This document shows positions 1 to 8,297 of a stretch of 64,000 bases of DNA, one piece after another. Source of the DNA: JAZKHT01 sp040385245 (lineage in GTDB: Bacteria > Pseudomonadota > Alphaproteobacteria > Rhodobacterales > Rhodobacteraceae); contig JAZKHT010000007.1 of NCBI GenBank assembly GCA_040385245.1, forward strand, positions 310,001 to 374,000. Reading direction: 5' to 3'. The translations under genes and the position numbers were made by a program. How positions within the stretch are numbered: position 1 is the stretch's first letter; each line of letters starts with the position of its first letter. Below the pieces are notes generated by a model. It did no database searches. It saw nothing but the letters and a program-made list of their open reading frames with translations, and was not told where the DNA came from.

Positions 1-2
1 GT

Positions 3-116
3 CGCGATTTCAAGCGGGTGTGCAGTTGGGCCGGGTTCGCCCCGGAATTCATCCATGACGCTTATGTCGCTGGCCGGATCGACGGCGTGGCCCTGCGCAA
101 CGGGAGGGGAGCATGA
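3..116 (+). CDS. C-terminal end of a small phage protein (partial)
   Basis: An open frame enters from the left edge and ends at TGA 114-116, giving 37 residues that start RDFKRVCSWAGFAPEFIHDA. The context (immediately before the late leader of a prophage) and the composition suggest a small phage protein. The Cys-Ser-Trp-Ala-Gly segment followed by a short helix resembles short phage proteins of unknown function; I cannot name a family. The start lies outside the window. Confidence 0.5.
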   Translation, partial: RDFKRVCSWAGFAPEFIHDAYVAGRIDGVALRNGRGA

Positions 117-547
117 CGCCGCCCCGCACCCCTCTTACCCTTCCTTCGGAGATTTCAGGGAGTATCTGCCTCCCTGCGGGGAGGAACGGCCCTGAACCGG
201 GGTCCGGGGGAAAGATAGGCAGATCATCGGCTTACACCCCGTCCGGGGAGCGTAGGGAGGATAGGGAGGCAAATCGCAACCTACGCATACGCGCGCGAAT
301 AGAAGGGGTCAGGGGTGTCAGTTCCTTTCTTATGCGTAGGCAACAAACTGCCTCCCTATCCTCCCTATCATCCCTGAACAGACAGCAACTCTTTGCGAAC
401 AAAGGGAAAAGGATCAGCGGTTTCGCTGCTCCGATCTTCCCTATGGGATCAACGATCCTCCCTATCCTCCCTGATGTTTCAGGCGAGAAACCAAATCTGG
501 TGGAAACACCTGCGCTGCAAAACAACATATAGAAACTGGGGGCAGAT
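117..547. repeat. Gene-free late leader with repeats of a 16-bp CCTCCC motif
   Basis: No convincing gene is seen in this stretch. Open frames exist on both strands but follow the repeats and have no family features. The motif CCTCCCTATCCTCCCT is present at 351-366 and 457-472. Its complement lies within 252-271, and the 20-bp arms 252-271 and 349-368 are inverted repeats differing at one position. Degenerate copies occur around 146-175 and 433-446. Possible roles are regulator binding, an origin remnant, or transcript structure. Confidence 0.5.
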
Positions 548-1348
548 ATGACCGACCAACGTAAGATCACTTTGCCGATCGGGCACTTCACCGCAGCGGT
601 GGAACGTGCTGACCGCATCCGGTCAAATGGATTTGAGCCGTCGCCAACGATCGCCCGGCTGGAACGGGAAGCGCGCAACATCGGCGAGATGCTCGGTCGA
701 TCGACGCCGCCCGAGGCGATGCAGGCCGCACCCGTCGCCCCGGCCAGAGGCACGATGCGTCTGCAAGAGAACTACGTTGTTGCACCAGGTGGAACGCGGC
801 GGGCGGATGGTGCCCACTGGCAAGAGGCGACCGTGCTGCGCGTGATGGTCGAGCAGATGCGGCAGCGCCATGAGGCGCGCAACCTGCGCACCGGATCGCA
901 AGAGCCGTTCGCCTCGCCCTTCACGCCCGGGCAGCTGCAGGTCGCAGAGGATTACCGGGCGCTGGTCGAATGGCGCGAAGGATCGGCCATGAAGTGCGGA
1001 TCGCTGGACGGTGGTGCATCAGCTGGTGCAGGGTCGGGTCTGTTCATCGACACATACATCGACCGGGGCAGTTTCCTTGCCCGCATCCATGCGCGGATCG
1101 GTGACGGCGTGGCGCTGTTGAAGCGGCGCGCCATCGACCAAGACAACGTGCGCCGCACGATCACCGCGCGTCGGCTGGTCGACATGGTCTGCCTCGAGGG
1201 CAAGGGGTTGTCCGGTGTGCTGATCGCCCATCGTTGGACCGACAAGGTCACCAACATTCGCGCCCTGCGTGACCAGCTAATCGCAGCGCTCGACAGGATG
1301 CAGGGGTATCGTGATGCGATCGACACAAGATCGGGTCTTGACAGTTAG
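548..1348 (+). CDS. Phage protein of unknown function, possible late regulator
   Basis: A 266-residue protein with a purine-rich ribosome site (GGGGGC) before ATG 548. I do not recognise a named family. The C-terminal third (about residues 190-260) is basic and helical, with an arrangement (RRTITARRLVDMVCLEG, then VLIAHRW) that could form a helix-turn-helix. The gene sits alone ahead of a hairpin terminator and the terminase operon, where many phages place a late-gene activator. That role is inference from position only. There is no signal peptide or membrane segment. Confidence 0.7.
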   Translation: MTDQRKITLPIGHFTAAVERADRIRSNGFEPSPTIARLEREARNIGEMLGRSTPPEAMQAAPVAPARGTMRLQENYVVAPGGTRRADGAHWQEATVLRVMVEQMRQRHEARNLRTGSQEPFASPFTPGQLQVAEDYRALVEWREGSAMKCGSLDGGASAGAGSGLFIDTYIDRGSFLARIHARIGDGVALLKRRAIDQDNVRRTITARRLVDMVCLEGKGLSGVLIAHRWTDKVTNIRALRDQLIAALDRMQGYRDAIDTRSGLDS

Positions 1349-1386
1349 GACGGACGAAGGCACAACTCTTGGCATGATCTACAGCC

Positions 1387-1416
1387 ACGCCCGGAGGGAA
1401 ACCTCGCGGGCGTTTT
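1387..1416 (+). terminator. Rho-independent terminator before the packaging module
   Basis: ACGCCCG (1387-1393) pairs with CGGGCGT (1407-1413). Inside it GAGG (1394-1397) pairs with CCTC (1402-1405) around a GAAA tetraloop, with one bulged G at 1406. The stem is followed by a short T run. It separates the 548-1348 gene from the terminase operon. Confidence 0.65.
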
Positions 1417-1494
1417 CCATTTCCCCAAAAGTCGGCGGGTCCTTCCGGGCCTCAAACTGTATGCGGGGTTGCGAAGCGCATGAGTTGTGTCCCC

Positions 1495-1551
1495 CTTAAC
1501 AAATGGGAAAGCCTTAACAAGCTGGGCTTAACAAAGAGGTCCCGCTTAACA
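1495..1551 (+). repeat. Four direct CTTAACA(A) repeats upstream of terS, candidate cosB-like site
   Basis: CTTAACAA occurs at 1495-1502, 1513-1520 and 1527-1534, and CTTAACA at 1545-1551, with start-to-start spacings of 18, 14 and 18 bp. The array ends 14 bp before the terS start codon. In lambda the small terminase subunit binds several R sequences (cosB) directly upstream of its own gene. TerS here has an Nu1-like N-terminal helix-turn-helix, so these repeats are good candidates for its binding sites. An imperfect dyad (ATGCG 1461-1465 / CGCAT 1477-1481) just upstream could belong to the nicking site. Confidence 0.6.
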
Positions 1552-1565
1552 TCGGAGCCGGAGTC

Positions 1566-2177
1566 GTGATCAACGCAACGAAGCTGGCAGAAGAGCTTCA
1601 GGTTTCACGCGTCCGGGTCAGCCAATACGTTGCCGAGGGAAAGCTTGCCGGGTGCTATGTCGGCGACGGTCGAGCGCGGCGGTTCGACCTGGCGAAGGTT
1701 GCGGTGGCTTTGGGCCGGACCCTCGATCCCGGCCAGATGATGGGCAACGGGGCCGAGACGAAACGCGCCCTGGCAAGTTTGCGCGAAGCCGACCCGGCGC
1801 CGACCTTGCCGCAAGGCAAGTCGATGGAACTGAAGCCCGACGATCCTGATCGCTACGAACTGGCGCGGATCAGCAAGGCCGAGGAAGAGGCGCGCAAGAT
1901 GCGCCGGCAGAACGCCGAAGCCGAAGGACTGTTCGTCCTGGCCTCTGCCGTCGAGCGCGAAGTCGCCAAGGTGGTGGGTCAAGAAGTTCGCGAGTTTGAA
2001 TCGGTGCTGAAGGAAGGGGCCCGGGCGATCGCGGATCGCCTCGGGGTCGATTTCAAAACCGCGCGGCAGATCCTGATGGATACCTGGCGCGGGCACCGGG
2101 GCGACCGGGCGGCTGCCCTCGATGAGGCGTCCAATGCCGCCGATCTGACCGCCGAAGAGGTGGCAGAAAACATCTGA
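1566..2177 (+). CDS. terS: Phage terminase small subunit (Nu1-like)
   Basis: A 203-residue protein starting at GTG 1566 behind GGAG. Residues 1-50 form a MerR/Nu1-type DNA-binding domain: a helix-turn-helix (ELQVSRVRVSQYVAEGKL) and a short wing (YVGDGRARRFDL). Residues 95-200 are helical and charged, suited to oligomerisation and contact with the large subunit. The gene lies 19 bp before a GpA-type large terminase and directly after four CTTAACAA repeats, the layout expected of a cos-packaging phage in which TerS recognises sites beside its own gene. The family call rests on domain pattern and position. Confidence 0.8.
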   Translation: MINATKLAEELQVSRVRVSQYVAEGKLAGCYVGDGRARRFDLAKVAVALGRTLDPGQMMGNGAETKRALASLREADPAPTLPQGKSMELKPDDPDRYELARISKAEEEARKMRRQNAEAEGLFVLASAVEREVAKVVGQEVREFESVLKEGARAIADRLGVDFKTARQILMDTWRGHRGDRAAALDEASNAADLTAEEVAENI

Positions 2178-2196
2178 CAAGGGCGAGGGTTCGGGG

Positions 2197-4218
2197 ATGG
2201 GCTTCCTGTCGTCGGCGGCGCGGGTTGTTTCCCGAGCTGCGGCGGTCGCGATGCGGCCACCAGAACCGCCCAACCTGACCCGCTGGTGCGAAGAGAACAT
2301 CATCTTCGATGAACGTTCGCCGATGCCGGGGCCGTTTCGGATCGACCGCTTCGCCTTCCTGCGCGAGATCCACGAGGTTCTCTCGCCGGAGCATCCCTGC
2401 CGGGAGGTGACCGTGCGCGGCTCGGCCCAGTGGGGCAAAACGGTTTCCGTGATCCAGCCCACCTTGGGCGCTTGGCACGAATACACGCCGCTCGACAGCC
2501 TGATCGTGCATCCGACGGCGGCGGCGGCAACAGACTGGGTCGACAACAAGTGGCTGCCAATGCGCAGACAAGCTCCGGGGCTGCTCGCGATTTTCGGCGA
2601 CGGTCGCGGGACGGGTGACAACAAGGACGCCAAGTTCAATCAGGAAACGCTGGCGCGGAACGGCTCGCTGAAGGTGGCGTCGGCTGGTTCGCCCGCCGAC
2701 CTGACCGGCACCACGCGCCGCCTGGTGGTGATGGACGATCTGTCGAAATTCGACATGACGGACAAGGGCGACCCGGAAGCACTGGCGGAAAGCCGGGCGT
2801 CCGCTTTCGAAGATGCGAAGATCCTGCGCGTCTCGACGGCCATGATCTCCGGCACCTGCCGCATCACACGGGCCTTCGATCGCAGCGATCAGCGGTTCTA
2901 CCATGTGCCTTGCCCGCATTGCGGGACCGAGGCCCCTCTGACCTGGGAGAATTTCAAGGCGCGGCTCGACCCGGAACGGTTGCATGCGGCGCACTTCTCT
3001 TGCGAAAGCTGCGGCGGGATCATCACCCACGCGGACAAGGAAAAGATCGTCCAGGCCGGGCGGTGGGTGGCCAGCAACTTGTCGGGCGATCATCCGGGCT
3101 TTCACCTGTGGCGGGCATACGCGCCCCAGCGGGATTGGGCCTCGATCGCGGTGGACTACGCCAAGGTCATGGGCTGGACCTCGATCACGCTCACCTCGCG
3201 CAGCGAAGAGTCGGTGCGAAAGGAAGTCGAAGCCGAGACCGAACAGACATTCTGGAACGATGTACTCGGCTTGCCATTCGAGCAGGCAAGCGGCGGGCCG
3301 GACTGGCAGAGCCTGCGAGATCGCGTGGACAACGACGAAGCTGAGTGCCTGCCGCGTTCGGTCTTGCCATCGACAGGATTTATCCTGACGGCTGGCGTGG
3401 ACTGCCAACAGGATCGGATTGAAGTTCAGATCGTCGCCTTTGTGCGCAACTACGGCCGTTGGGTAATCGACTACGTTGTGATTCCGCACCACATTGGGGA
3501 TGAAGCGGGCCGCACCGCGCTTGACGCGTTGTTGCGGACGACCTGGCGCACGCAGCTCGGTCTTCGGTTGCCGCTCGACATGATGGCGATCGACAGCGGG
3601 ACATACACTGAGGACGTTTGGGCCTTCGGCAAGCGATATCCTTGGTCCCGCGTGATGCTTGTGAAAGGTGCCTCGACCCAAACAGGCCCTGTCTTGGCGC
3701 CGCAAAAGTTTGAACGTCGCGACGACGGCAAAGCAAAGAAAGCCCAGAAGCGCGCCTTCATGGTGAACGTCAGCCAGCTGAAGGGCGACTTCTACTCATG
3801 GCTGGCGAAAACCGATCCAACGGAACGCGGCTATGTGCGGTTCGCGCGTGGCCTTGGCGACGAATATTTCCGGATGGTCACGTCGGAAGTTCGAGTGCTG
3901 AAACGCGCAAGGTCAGGTGTCGTGACAAGTTCTTGGGACTTGTGTGAGCCTGGGCGGCGAAACGAGGGACTGGATACGATGATCTATTCGGAGGCCGCAG
4001 CCCGTCGAAAGGGCTGGGCATCGATGACCGATCATCAGTGGGACAACCTGACCGCAGAGCGCGGGGTGCCGTCACCGGACGCGCAGCCCGATCTGTTTGA
4101 TGCATCTCTGCCCGTCATTTCAGATGTGCCTGAAGTGCAGAAGCCCAAGGCGAAGAAACCGCGAAATAGCACTGGGCCGGATAGCTGGCTTGGAAATAAG
4201 GGAGGGGATTGGCTGTGA
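2197..4218 (+). CDS. terL: Phage terminase large subunit, GpA family
   Basis: A 673-residue packaging motor and nuclease. The N-terminal ATPase has a Walker A-like loop GSAQWGKT (about 75-82) and a Walker B LVVMDD (about 176-181). A zinc ribbon of two Cys pairs follows (CPHC at 239-242 and CESC at 269-272), typical of the lambda gpA family. The C-terminal nuclease region shows acidic residues in the VDCQ motif (about 401-404) and in AIDSG (about 465-469). Length and domain order match gpA-type terminases. The protein cuts concatemeric DNA and pumps it into the prohead together with TerS encoded just upstream. The stop overlaps the start of the next gene. Confidence 0.95.
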   Translation: MGFLSSAARVVSRAAAVAMRPPEPPNLTRWCEENIIFDERSPMPGPFRIDRFAFLREIHEVLSPEHPCREVTVRGSAQWGKTVSVIQPTLGAWHEYTPLDSLIVHPTAAAATDWVDNKWLPMRRQAPGLLAIFGDGRGTGDNKDAKFNQETLARNGSLKVASAGSPADLTGTTRRLVVMDDLSKFDMTDKGDPEALAESRASAFEDAKILRVSTAMISGTCRITRAFDRSDQRFYHVPCPHCGTEAPLTWENFKARLDPERLHAAHFSCESCGGIITHADKEKIVQAGRWVASNLSGDHPGFHLWRAYAPQRDWASIAVDYAKVMGWTSITLTSRSEESVRKEVEAETEQTFWNDVLGLPFEQASGGPDWQSLRDRVDNDEAECLPRSVLPSTGFILTAGVDCQQDRIEVQIVAFVRNYGRWVIDYVVIPHHIGDEAGRTALDALLRTTWRTQLGLRLPLDMMAIDSGTYTEDVWAFGKRYPWSRVMLVKGASTQTGPVLAPQKFERRDDGKAKKAQKRAFMVNVSQLKGDFYSWLAKTDPTERGYVRFARGLGDEYFRMVTSEVRVLKRARSGVVTSSWDLCEPGRRNEGLDTMIYSEAAARRKGWASMTDHQWDNLTAERGVPSPDAQPDLFDASLPVISDVPEVQKPKAKKPRNSTGPDSWLGNKGGDWL

Positions 4219-4415
4219 GCTACACGCAAATCCAGTTGGATGCTCTCCGTACCGCCGTCGCCCGTGGCGTTCGCACAGTCACCACTGATGGAAACACCGT
4301 CACCTATGCCTCGACAGACGAAATGCTGCGCCTGATCGCGATCATCGAGCGAGACATTGCTGCCGCAACGCGCCGGTCCCGCATCCACTATCCCACATTC
4401 GAGCGGGGCACCTGA
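4215..4415 (+). CDS. gpW-like head-tail connector protein
   Basis: A 66-residue protein matching the small gpW family (a helix, a beta hairpin TVTTDGNTVTYAS, and a long helix rich in Ile and Arg). gpW stabilises packaged DNA and forms part of the head-tail connector. A TTG at 4209 is also in frame, but the GGAGGGG ribosome site at 4201-4207 leaves it almost no spacing. GTG 4215 has good spacing and overlaps the terL stop as GTGA, so I chose it. The position between the large terminase and the portal is the same as in lambda (A-W-B). Confidence 0.85.
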   Translation: MSYTQIQLDALRTAVARGVRTVTTDGNTVTYASTDEMLRLIAIIERDIAAATRRSRIHYPTFERGT

Positions 4416-4418
4416 CAG

Positions 4419-5870
4419 ATGAACATGCTCGATCGCCTCATCGCGCAGGTCTCGCCTGCGCGCGGATTGAGCCGTGCTCGGGCTCGAAAGGTCCTGGACA
4501 TTCTGGCGCATTACGACGCTGCAACGACAGGTCTCCGCTCCAAATCGTGGGTTGCAAGTGGATCGGATGCTGACGGCGCAAACGGCCGACGCCAACGTCT
4601 GGCGTACATCGCCCGCGACATGGTCAGAAATACGCCGTTCGCAGCAAGGGCACAGCAGGTCATCGCGAATAACGTCGTCGGCGATGGCATCCTCCCGAAA
4701 ATAATCGCGCCTAACCCGGCCCTTCAGTCGGCAGCACTATCCATGATCGAGGCCCACCTCGACAGCACATCGATCGACTCTGACGGCGTCTGCAATTTCT
4801 ACGGACTGCAGCGTCTCGCGCTGAACACCGTGATCGATTCAGGGGAAGTTCTGATCCGACGCCGTCGGCGCGAAGCTGCGGATAGATTGCCGTTGCCGTT
4901 TCAGATCCAAGTGATCGAACCCGATTTCATCGACAGCACCAAGGATGGCCGCGCGGCGAACGGAAACGAAATCCGGGAAGGCATCGAATACGATCTGATC
5001 GGTCGCCGCGTTGGTTATTACCTGTTTTCCGAGCATCCCGGAAAGGCGAGTGGTCGCCTGCGGTCGTGGGAATCGCGGCGTGTACCGGCATCGGAGATTA
5101 TCCATATCTTCCGGGTCGATCGGCCGGGACAAAAGCGCGGTGTGTCGTGGTTCTCGGGTGTGGCTTTGCAGCTTCAAGACCTCGGTGACCATCAAGACGC
5201 TCAGATGATGCGCCAGAAGATCGCCGCCTGCTTTGCTGCGTTCCGTGTGGCGCCGGATGATCTGGACGCTGCGACGGCCGACGAAATGGCGACGTCGCTC
5301 AAGCCCGGCGCCATAATGGATCTGGCTCCGGGTGAAGACATCAAGTTTGCCGTTCCCCCCGGCGTCGAAGGGTATGACGAATTTACAAGGAGCGTCTTGC
5401 GGTCGATCGCCGCGGGAATGGGGATCACCTATGAAGCTCTGACCGGCGATCTGTCGAATGTGAATTTTTCATCCGGCCGCATGGGTCGGATGGAAATGGA
5501 TCGCAACGTCTCGTCCTGGCAATGGCTGATGATGATCCCGCAGTTTCTTGGGCCCTTCGGCGGGTGGCTTCTGGAAGCGTGGATGCTTCAGATTGGCGAT
5601 CCGCGCGTGATGAAAAGCCGGATCGAATGGGTGCCGCCGCATCGCATCATCGTCGATCCTGCCCGCGAAATCCCGGCGATGATCACGGCAATTCGGGGCG
5701 GTCTCGCAAGTCGCCAAGGGACACAGCGTGCGCTCGGCTACGACCCGGAGCGCCTGATGGATGAGATCAAACAAGACCGCGCCACCGCCGACGCGGCCGA
5801 GGTGCAGTTCGACAGCGACCCCCGCAAGGACGCTTCGAAGTTGGCAAAGGGATCCGACAATGCCGAATGA
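4419..5870 (+). CDS. Phage portal protein, lambda gpB family
   Basis: A 483-residue protein. The segment ARDMVRNTPFAARAQQVIANN near residue 70, the QVIEPDFID motif near 160, and the later VNFSSGRMGRME segment near 350 are characteristic of lambda-family portals. Portal dodecamers form the DNA entry channel at one capsid vertex, and nucleate prohead assembly. The last 11 bp overlap the next gene, whose start ATG 5860 lies inside this frame, suggesting coupled translation with the protease/capsid polyprotein. Confidence 0.93.
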   Translation: MNMLDRLIAQVSPARGLSRARARKVLDILAHYDAATTGLRSKSWVASGSDADGANGRRQRLAYIARDMVRNTPFAARAQQVIANNVVGDGILPKIIAPNPALQSAALSMIEAHLDSTSIDSDGVCNFYGLQRLALNTVIDSGEVLIRRRRREAADRLPLPFQIQVIEPDFIDSTKDGRAANGNEIREGIEYDLIGRRVGYYLFSEHPGKASGRLRSWESRRVPASEIIHIFRVDRPGQKRGVSWFSGVALQLQDLGDHQDAQMMRQKIAACFAAFRVAPDDLDAATADEMATSLKPGAIMDLAPGEDIKFAVPPGVEGYDEFTRSVLRSIAAGMGITYEALTGDLSNVNFSSGRMGRMEMDRNVSSWQWLMMIPQFLGPFGGWLLEAWMLQIGDPRVMKSRIEWVPPHRIIVDPAREIPAMITAIRGGLASRQGTQRALGYDPERLMDEIKQDRATADAAEVQFDSDPRKDASKLAKGSDNAE

Positions 5871-7878
5871 AATTTACCTCTATGGAACTGTTGGCGCGTC
5901 CTTTTGGGATGAGGAATACTTTACCGCTAAGACGGTCCGCGAACTTCTGGACGGTCGCAGTGGCGCATTGACCGTCCGGATCAACTCGGGGGGCGGCATC
6001 GCGACGGAAGGTCAGGCGATCTACACGCTGCTGAAGGACTACCCCGGCGAGGTCGCCGTGGTCGTCGACGGCGTGGCTGCTTCAGCGGCCAGCCTCATCG
6101 CGATGGCAGGCGATACGATCACGATGCGCCTTGGTTCCTGGATGCTCATTCATGACCCAGCACAGATGTTCGGCTACGGGCGCGGCACAGCTGACGACCA
6201 CCGGGAATTGGCTGGTTTCCTCGACAAAGTCGGGGACGCCTATGCGGAAGTCTATGCCAGCCGCACTGGGAAGACCCTTGAGGCCGCCCGCGACATCATG
6301 CGTGCCGAGACAGTTTACCTCGGCAGCGAAGCGGTCACTGAGGGCTTTGCCACTGACTATGAAGGCAGCGTGCAATCCGCCGCTGCAGCGTCATTCGATT
6401 ACCGCCTTTACGCTCACGCGCCTGTCGATGCGCGTGAAGCGTCCGAGCGTCTGGGTTTGACCCCGGACAGACTGGCCATAGTGGCCGCAATCGCGGGCTT
6501 CCCGCTGCAAAAAGGAGTACAGGCAATGCCTGATCCGATTACCCCGGCACCGGTTGCACCGATTGCCGCCGTTCCCCCTGTCGCACCTGTCGCCCCGGTG
6601 GTGACACTTGCGCCGGTTCTGATGTCTGCCGTCCAGGCGAGCAAACTCCACCAAATGGCCTCGCGCCTGAATGTGGACGCCGCTGTCGTTGCCAAGGCGG
6701 TTGAAGACAATCTTTCGTTCGAGGCTGCGCTGGACGCGGTGAACGCGGCCTGGAAGATGGGCACCGACGATCTGCCAATGCATGGCCGTCCGACCGCACG
6801 CATTATGCGCGACGAACGTGACACCCGGCGCGAAGGGATGACCGTCGCACTGCATGCCCAGATGGCACGCAAGGCACCTGCAGCCGACACGGCCCGCGAG
6901 TTCATGGAAATGAGCATCGTTGATATGGCCGCGATCTGTGCTGACCATCGCGGTCCGATCCGTAACGCCGGCGAGCGCATCCGGGTGATTGAGGCGGCTT
7001 CGCATTCGACCTCGGATTTCCCTGCCATCTTTGAAAACGCCCTAAACAAGCGTTTGGCGGATGCATACGTCGCGGCTGCGCCCACCTATCGCGAGTTCTC
7101 GATGGAGATGCCCTTCAACGACTTCCGCCCGCACCCGGTGGCGAACGTCAGCGAATATCCGACCCTGCTCGAAATCAAGGAAGGCGGCGAGATCAAGTTT
7201 GGGACGATCTCGGAAAAGAAAGAAACGGTCTCCCTGGCGTCTTATGGCCGTGGTCTGACAGTCTCGCGGCAGATGCTGATCAACGATGACCTCATGGCCC
7301 TCGACCGGGTCATCAACACCTATGGTCAGACCGTTGCGGCATTTGAAGATGCGACCTTCTACGCGATGATGATCTCGGGATCGTCCTCGAACGGCCCTAC
7401 CCTTGTCGAAACCGGGCGTCAGGTGTTCAACACGACCGATCTCACCCGCGCCTCGTCGGGTGGAGCAATCGACGTCACGACTGTTTCGGCGGGCCGTGCC
7501 GGGATGCGCAAGAAGACCTCGCTCTCCGGACAGGACGTCTTCGTTGTGCCCTCGATCCTGCTGGTCGGTCCGGACTACGAGACAATTGCCGAACAGCTGG
7601 TTGCCCCCATCCAAGCGCAACAGGCAAGCAACGTCAATCCGCTGTCCGGTCGTCTGCGGGTCGTCGTAACTGCCAAGATCACCGGCAATGCCTGGTATCT
7701 GCTGTCCGACCCGTCGCGGGGTTCCAACTTCATGTACGGCTTCCTTCAGGGTCAGGGCGGGCCGCGTCTGCGCATGGAAGAACCCTTCGGCACGCAAGGC
7801 ACCTCCTTCACCGTCGAGCATGACTTCGGCTGTGGCGCCGTCGATTTCCGCTTCGGCTACAAGAACCCGGGCGCGTAA
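5860..7878 (+). CDS. Fused ClpP-like prohead protease and major capsid protein
   Basis: A single 672-residue frame from ATG 5860; earlier in-frame starts lie inside the portal gene and have no N-terminal family match. Residues 1-170 are a ClpP-fold maturation protease: the SGGGIATEG segment (about 43-51), nucleophile Ser75 in GVAASAASL, and His98 in LIHDP; the third catalytic position appears to be occupied by Glu150 rather than the usual Asp. Residues 195-290 (Pro/Ala/Val-rich, then helical) may be a scaffold-like linker. Residues 360-672 are the major capsid protein, with conserved segments such as LASYGRGLTVSRQML. Prohead protease/capsid fusions are known in phages; the protease would be expected to release capsid subunits by self-cleavage. 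Confidence 0.92.
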   Translation: MPNEIYLYGTVGASFWDEEYFTAKTVRELLDGRSGALTVRINSGGGIATEGQAIYTLLKDYPGEVAVVVDGVAASAASLIAMAGDTITMRLGSWMLIHDPAQMFGYGRGTADDHRELAGFLDKVGDAYAEVYASRTGKTLEAARDIMRAETVYLGSEAVTEGFATDYEGSVQSAAAASFDYRLYAHAPVDAREASERLGLTPDRLAIVAAIAGFPLQKGVQAMPDPITPAPVAPIAAVPPVAPVAPVVTLAPVLMSAVQASKLHQMASRLNVDAAVVAKAVEDNLSFEAALDAVNAAWKMGTDDLPMHGRPTARIMRDERDTRREGMTVALHAQMARKAPAADTAREFMEMSIVDMAAICADHRGPIRNAGERIRVIEAASHSTSDFPAIFENALNKRLADAYVAAAPTYREFSMEMPFNDFRPHPVANVSEYPTLLEIKEGGEIKFGTISEKKETVSLASYGRGLTVSRQMLINDDLMALDRVINTYGQTVAAFEDATFYAMMISGSSSNGPTLVETGRQVFNTTDLTRASSGGAIDVTTVSAGRAGMRKKTSLSGQDVFVVPSILLVGPDYETIAEQLVAPIQAQQASNVNPLSGRLRVVVTAKITGNAWYLLSDPSRGSNFMYGFLQGQGGPRLRMEEPFGTQGTSFTVEHDFGCGAVDFRFGYKNPGA

Positions 7879-7910
7879 TTAGCCTGGGCGCGTAATTCGC
7901 AAGCAATTGG

Positions 7911-7945
7911 TCAGGGGCTCCAGCCCCTGATCTTCACCCTTTTGC
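7911..7945 (+). terminator. Hairpin terminator or attenuator after the capsid gene
   Basis: TCAGGGGCT (7911-7919) and AGCCCCTGA (7922-7930) form a perfect 9-bp stem separated by CC, followed by a pyrimidine-rich tail ending in TTTT. It lies between the capsid gene and the decoration-protein gene, where it could reduce read-through and set capsid:tail ratios. A 12-bp direct repeat (7869-7880 and 7886-7897) precedes it across the capsid stop codon. Confidence 0.6.
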
Positions 7946-7961
7946 TGTGGAGAAATCAGCA

Positions 7962-8297
7962 ATGCAGAACTTCGTTCAAACTGGGGATGTTGTGACCATT
8001 CCCGCGCCCGCGGCTGTTTCCAGCGGCGACGGCGTTCTTGCCGGTTCGCTCTTCGGTGTGGCCCAAACCGATGCGGAGAGTGGTGCAGATGTCGCCATTG
8101 CCACGCGCGGCGTCTTTGATCTGGTCAAGGCCGCCTCTCAGGCTTGGACGGTCGGGGCCCGCATCTACTGGACCGGCACAGAATGCACCACCACTGCCAG
8201 CACCAACAAGCTGATTGGCGTTGCTGTTGTCGCGGTGGGTTCCGGCGCTGGTGAAACGACCGGGCGCGTCTTGCTTTCGGCGGCCTTCACCATCTGA
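7962..8297 (+). CDS. DUF2190-like capsid decoration protein
   Basis: A 111-residue protein. The start MQNFVQTGDVVTIPAPAAV, the central SGDGVLAGSLFGVA segment and the GVFDLVKA / IYWTG motifs fit the DUF2190 family, small beta-rich proteins encoded after phage capsid genes that probably cement or decorate the head. An upstream GTG (7947) is in frame, but ATG 7962 follows a GGAG at suitable distance and matches the usual N-terminus. The stop overlaps the next start by one base. Confidence 0.85.
   Translation: MQNFVQTGDVVTIPAPAAVSSGDGVLAGSLFGVAQTDAESGADVAIATRGVFDLVKAASQAWTVGARIYWTGTECTTTASTNKLIGVAVVAVGSGAGETTGRVLLSAAFTI

Noticed and set aside
113..753. Open frames on both strands over the leader repeats (113-532 plus, 232-753 minus)
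   Set aside because: They read through the CCTCCC repeat copies, give low-complexity peptides (repeated LSSLSSL / REDRE), lack ribosome sites and overlap a better gene at 548.
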